NCBI GenBank assembly: GCA_963781785.1
Contig: CAWAHD010000001.1
Span: forward strand, 434,001 to 498,000
Source: CAWAHD01 sp963781785
GTDB taxonomy: Bacteria > Planctomycetota > Planctomycetia > Isosphaerales > Isosphaeraceae
Reading direction: 5' to 3'
DNA: 64,000 bases
The translations under genes were made by a program, and so were the position numbers. This document shows positions 62,999 to 64,000 of this stretch, one piece after another (the stretch's first letter is position 1; the number at the start of each line of letters is the position of its first letter). Under the pieces are notes generated by a model that saw only the letters and a list, made by a program, of their open reading frames with translations, searched no databases and had not been told where the DNA came from.

Positions 62999-64000
62999 CT
63001 GGAGCAATGGCGCATGCGGGGCATAGCGTGGCCCAACCCACAGGTTCAAGAACGGCGCGGCATAGATTCCGGCAAGGAGAGTCACTGGCAGCAGCAAACC
63101 GACCAGGAAACGTGTTCCATCGTACTTGAGTCGGTCGAGGCCCTCGAAGTCACGGGATGCCGCCAGGCTCGCCACCGCTGGCACCACGAGGTATGCCAGC
63201 GTCCAGCTTGTCTGGCGGATCTGAAAGAAGGCCTTGCTCACGTTCTGATATACGGTGATCGACGGGCCCGGCTTGGCGTCGGGCAGGGCATAGCCGAGGA
63301 TCGTGGTGTCGAGCTTGTCAGCGAGGACGACACTCAATTGCATCAGGAAAATGTAGAAACCGATCTGGAGCAGCGAGACCATGTCGGCGCGGCGCGGCAG
63401 AGCCATTCGCGGCATCGCGTGCAGCTCGCGGCCGATCACCCAGAAAGCCGGCAGCAAGGTACCGCCGAGCACCAGTATGGTCTGGGCCGCGACGATGGCC
63501 AGGAAATCGATGCCGGCCCGGAGGCCCAGGACGAGGACCGCGAACCGCAGAAGCAAGATCACCAGGTCCAGCCGCGGGAGGAATTCATACCGTCGCGCTG
63601 CCTGCAAGATGCTCGACGCGACGGTCAACACACCGAAGAAGGGAGCCGACAGCGCCTGGATCCAGAGGAGACCGACGATGAGCCGGCGGGAATCTCCCTG
63701 GAATTTCGGCGGCAGGCCCAGGTAAGCAATCGCCAGGAGGATGATCATCTGGATGACGGCCATCGCCAGGTAGAACGCCGTGCCGCAGGCAATCAGCCGG
63801 TTGACCGCAGGGCGATCGTCTCGCGTCCAGGCAGAGCTCACCTGGCGCGAGAGCGCCGACCCCATCCCGAATTCAAGCAGGAGCTGGATGAACCCGAACC
63901 CCCAGGCAAAGACGTATGCCCCGTTCGCCTCGGCTCCGATGGCGTGCTGAACCAGGGGGACGGTCCAGAAGGCGATGATCACCTGGAGAGGGAATTTGAG
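62504..64000 (-). CDS. polysaccharide/lipid flippase (MATE/MOP), 5' end beyond the window
   Basis: At least 498 residues with 12-14 membrane helices: FGFIQLLLEFGMGSALSRQV, LLRFAVLVLGLRAGIDFLAI, YLAYLVV-type and LLGSLVNLPLSYYLTTRLGV blocks are typical of Wzx/MVF-type flippases. The frame is open to the window edge (LKFPLQVIIAFWT), so the start lies outside. It probably moves lipid-linked sugars across the membrane, which suits the neighbouring GT39 enzymes. Confidence 0.82.
   Translation of the reverse strand, partial: LKFPLQVIIAFWTVPLVQHAIGAEANGAYVFAWGFGFIQLLLEFGMGSALSRQVSSAWTRDDRPAVNRLIACGTAFYLAMAVIQMIILLAIAYLGLPPKFQGDSRRLIVGLLWIQALSAPFFGVLTVASSILQAARRYEFLPRLDLVILLLRFAVLVLGLRAGIDFLAIVAAQTILVLGGTLLPAFWVIGRELHAMPRMALPRRADMVSLLQIGFYIFLMQLSVVLADKLDTTILGYALPDAKPGPSITVYQNVSKAFFQIRQTSWTLAYLVVPAVASLAASRDFEGLDRLKYDGTRFLVGLLLPVTLLAGIYAAPFLNLWVGPRYAPHAPLLQLFLVAALPMVLAIPVQMAIGLGRVEVVAISPLLGSLVNLPLSYYLTTRLGVAGVIWGTVLTTLFSNLLVPGVYLVHLLEVRLFTFATRTLGPPLCGALLLVPVSWICRTIVPPEPGGTNILSRSSPLLVNLFVSSVAYLLGYFAAPTGRSDLGRLYRQIRHRSP

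Overview
The window looks like chromosome from a high-GC planctomycete, probably of the Isosphaeraceae or Gemmataceae type. Evidence is two DUF1559 pseudopilin-type proteins, a DUF1573 lipoprotein, an ECF sigma factor with a membrane-anchored secretin-like tail, a Pro/Ala-linker Ser/Thr kinase, a cytochrome c/copper monooxygenase fusion, a CRTAC1-type FG-GAP protein and Uma2. No rRNA or CRISPR array was seen. There are two tRNA genes: tRNA-His near the left edge and an initiator-like tRNA-Met at 25967.

Layout. 0-8.6 kb is mainly housekeeping: tRNA-His, a Gfo/Idh oxidoreductase, a very acidic protein, a TPR protein, purine nucleoside phosphorylase, ileS, purN and a BshB1-like deacetylase. 9.1-17.7 kb holds a five-gene cassette of exported proteins present twice in tandem: DUF1573 lipoprotein, DUF1559 pseudopilin, an 8-cysteine small membrane-anchored protein, a two-ended membrane protein and an exported C39-like cysteine peptidase. 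18-29 kb holds a Rieske protein, a double GNAT, SDR, ilvB, a degenerate NtrC-like regulator, xerC, tRNA-Met, a thioesterase, the ECF sigma factor and an Rrf2 regulator. 29.5-43 kb holds an HTTM-DCC membrane protein with its partner, a Gly/Tyr/Cys-rich lipoprotein, an MFS transporter, a sigma/anti-sigma/exported-protein operon, a kinase, VOC and cytochrome c proteins. 43-57 kb is accessory DNA: a four-gene transposon with two different DDE transposases, toxin-antitoxin and nuclease remnants, a 337-bp direct repeat starting in a tRNA-like 3' end, a protein joining an XRE helix-turn-helix to a CsrA-like domain, a PD-(D/E)XK protein, and an IS3-type element whose transposase ends in a DnaG-type CHC2 zinc finger. 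57.7-64 kb resumes chromosomal genes: CRTAC1, two GT39-type membrane glycosyltransferases and a flippase running off the right edge.

The best candidate for an undescribed system is the 9-18 kb cassette. In both copies the small Cys-rich protein has, just after its membrane anchor, a leader with the spacing of a double-glycine cleavage signal (L-12, L-7, G-2, G/S-1), and the cassette encodes an exported C39-like peptidase. A reasonable model is release of the disulfide-rich domain from the membrane by the cassette's own peptidase.

Caution. At least eleven genes between 0.6 and 34.2 kb (Gfo/Idh, purN, both DUF-type genes of copy A, ilvB, the NtrC-like gene and others) are broken by one- or two-base indels while otherwise well conserved, several of them in homopolymers. 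Unpolished assembly is the simplest explanation, but the 12-C tract in the DUF1573 gene could also be a phase-variable site. Coordinates of such genes are given as the span after joining frames.
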